From the NCBI RefSeq assembly GCF_035695185.1, contig NZ_DASSES010000125.1, forward strand, positions 1 to 7,085: a DNA stretch of 7,085 nt, in the 5' to 3' direction. A program made the position numbers and the translations under genes. The notes under the pieces were generated by a model. That model saw only the letters and a list, made by a program, of their open reading frames with translations, did not search any database and had not been told where the DNA came from. How positions within the stretch are numbered: the first letter of the stretch is position 1; the number at the start of each line of letters is the position of its first letter. This document shows positions 6,801 to 7,085 of this stretch, piece after piece. The DNA comes from Frateuria_A sp035695185. Its GTDB lineage: Bacteria > Pseudomonadota > Gammaproteobacteria > Xanthomonadales > Rhodanobacteraceae.

Positions 6801-6923
6801 GTGGCCGATGACCGATCCGTCATTGCTGCCGGCGAAGGCCGCCGGCACGGCCAGCGATGCCAGTCCGAAGCCGAGCGCCATGCAAAGCGCGGTCCTGCGG
6901 ACGTTCCAAACCCTGCTGCTCAT
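3870..6923 (-). CDS. TonB-dependent outer-membrane receptor, Oar-like, with carboxypeptidase-regulatory-like N-terminal domain
   Basis: A complete 1017-residue outer-membrane transporter that would take up a ligand using energy passed from the TonB-ExbB-ExbD complex. A signal peptide spans residues 1-31 (cleavage after AFA). Residues about 33-108 form a carboxypeptidase-regulatory-like beta-sandwich, with the typical GNYRIPFLPVGTYTLQ at 67-82. A TonB-box-like segment ELATIRVSG follows at 116-124. The plug domain (about 130-245) contains INGLNVTDFYNR and GGYSVEYGRTTGGVINAVAKSG, the hallmarks of the Oar/CarboxypepD_reg receptor group. The rest is a large beta-barrel ending in the outer-membrane signature LTVSVDF with terminal Phe. 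The mature protein has six cysteines in three local pairs (420/438, 715/739, 906/910), and an acidic DTNCDGVDD segment at 736-744. The ATG at 6923 has AGGGGAG 8 nt upstream. The ligand is unknown; this group is large in xanthomonads and is thought to handle peptides, glycans or other oligomers. The gene stands alone before a strong terminator. Confidence 0.95.
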   Translation of the reverse strand: MSSRVWNVRRTALCMALGFGLASLAVPAAFAGSNDGSVIGHTAASAVVTITNTENGFTRSVTADAQGNYRIPFLPVGTYTLQATSGGTPVGKPVQVAVSLGSATTADIGGEAEATELATIRVSGTILPGVDVSSTESALNITAQDIQRLPVERNVSAVALLAPGVTPGSAGFGGISFGGSSVAENAFYINGLNVTDFYNRIGFSEAPFDFYQEFQVKTGGYSVEYGRTTGGVINAVAKSGSNVFHFGSKLVWAPRDWEASARDSYLDGDRYLTRSRDSTDSTRLNVWASGPIVKDKLFFFAMYEGRDIRPQNTDDAGNSFDKGKSNDGFWGTTIDWNITSSNILSLMAFSNKNRTDTSTYAYDFDSKTRGDKLADSYSENGGRNWALTWTSYFTDDLSMKLMYGRNDRTSVAASPADAACNYVTRDAGVEDPGVPVGCTNNLSVYDRDDLRKQARADFEWTLGDHLLRFGVDRESDTSDLSSRYAGPDGIEYDVVATSPGASIPDAENPVPPGYTAYVRARRYEIFGNFESTNNAFYLEDNWSLNDNFVLNLGLRNESFNNKDASGRSYIKMDHMVSPRVGFSWDMTGDGNTKLFGNVGRYFLPVANVINIKQGGALLDERTFYGFDGWEILEHDGVQYAMPKLGTQFGFSNDQGDGTVGDLRSEVDHDMDPVYQDELILGFQQQLDQMWSWGVRGIYRKLHNAIDDINITATSCGRIPSHWVMANPGKEVTIWGDTNCDGVDDGYVSIDTSKAGYWTENDNYQYTNGEWEYVNSTGGSQRGWVKPKRSYKALEFQIDRAWDNKWAFNASYTLSWNQGNAEGPVNTDTNFGDTGRTENFDDPFVNLGGNGPLANDHRHQIKLRGTYALTEQWHIGATLDAHSGGPITAMGVGNPYNWKSYHSYYLCTANCTPEETYPNPQEGDTWSTSDRVFEHSPRGGAGRMPWFVDLGASISYEHKFSSATFRTKLAVYNLLNRQEPVWVYQELEPGVGDRDPYFGKERFLQSPRYAQLTVSVDF

Positions 6924-6937
6924 TTCCCCTTCTCCCC

Positions 6938-6985
6938 TCGACCCCGGGTCGATGTCAGTTGAACTGTTGGTTACTTGTAAGAACC
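6938..6985 (-). promoter_or_regulatory. Putative promoter/leader region of the receptor gene, with small dyads
   Basis: Between the preceding gene's stop and the receptor start, about 6953-6985 is clearly AT-richer than its surroundings. It holds CAGTT-G-AACTG (6956-6966) and TTACTTGTAA (6971-6980). Next to the Shine-Dalgarno there is a perfect 15-base dyad, TCGACCC-C-GGGTCGA (6938-6952). A weak sense-strand pair, CAGACA and TACAAG with a 15-bp spacer, is the best -35/-10 guess but is poor. The location and composition suggest a promoter; the exact elements are not established. Confidence 0.3.
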
Positions 6986-7019
6986 GCCGCCTGTTGTCTG
7001 CCCCTGGCCGGCCGGTGGC

Positions 7020-7085
7020 TCATTTGTGGTTGCGTCCGTGCAGGAACTGCCAGTCGAAGTGGTAATCCCACTTGTCGAAATACAG
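7020..7085 (-). CDS. C-terminal end of an unidentified upstream gene
   Basis: The minus strand entering the window reads 21 codons and then a TGA at 7022-7020. The translation is LYFDKWDYHFDWQFLHGRNH followed by K, rich in aromatic residues and histidine. About 17 of 21 codons end in G or C, matching the local genes, whereas the two other minus-strand frames do not show this, so I take this frame as coding. I do not recognise the family from so short a tail. It is co-directional with the receptor gene, with 96 nt between the stop and the receptor start. No T-run terminator is visible after the stop, so read-through into the receptor gene is possible. Confidence 0.55.
   Translation of the reverse strand: MYFDKWDYHFDWQFLHGRNHK

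Noticed and set aside
4053..6962. Plus-strand open frame of 969 codons antisense to the receptor gene
   Set aside because: It covers almost exactly the real gene on the other strand. Its translation is a low-complexity mix of V, A, G, R, H and D with no domain, signal or motif. Such antisense frames arise because high-GC codon use removes stop codons from the opposing frame.
6985..7019. Terminator of the gene entering from the right edge
   Set aside because: There is a GGCCGGCC self-complementary core near 7005-7015, but the stem is short and no T-run follows.

Overview
This is a high-GC bacterial chromosomal window in which every recognisable gene lies on the minus strand, so transcription runs from right to left. 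The strong G/C bias at third codon positions, the large Oar-like TonB-dependent receptor and a C-rich/G-rich hairpin repeat between two genes all suggest a gammaproteobacterium of the Xanthomonadaceae/Lysobacteraceae type. That placement is an inference from gene content and style; no marker gene is present.

Layout in the direction of transcription: (i) 7085-7020, the last 21 codons of an unidentified gene. (ii) 7019-6924, a short AT-richer intergenic stretch with small dyads, probably carrying the promoter of the next gene. (iii) 6923-3870, a complete 1017-residue outer-membrane TonB-dependent receptor with an N-terminal carboxypeptidase-regulatory-like domain. (iv) 3858-3825, a textbook Rho-independent terminator that closes the receptor unit. 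(v) 3824-3671, a leader region containing a 22-bp near-palindrome and the Shine-Dalgarno that fixes the lysA start. (vi) 3670-2429, lysA, diaminopimelate decarboxylase. (vii) 2413-1205, a secreted M19 (renal-dipeptidase family) metallodipeptidase, 15 nt after lysA. (viii) 1204-1099, an intergenic repeat able to form three G/C-rich hairpins. (ix) 1098-1, a secreted beta-lactamase-fold serine hydrolase whose C-terminus lies beyond the window.

The receptor is separated from the rest by the terminator. lysA, the dipeptidase and the serine hydrolase look like one co-directional group. LysA makes lysine from meso-diaminopimelate in the cytoplasm. The other two enzymes carry signal peptides and belong to families that cleave short peptides, some of them containing D-amino acids. 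A theme of peptide or peptidoglycan-fragment turnover is plausible but unproven.

Most of the window is ordinary metabolism and transport. The least ordinary part is the repeat at about 1105-1198: it supplies the Shine-Dalgarno of the serine hydrolase inside an 11-bp perfect stem, and its plus strand fits the G-quadruplex consensus. I see no CRISPR array, tRNA, rRNA, insertion sequence, phage gene or evident new defence or mobile system.
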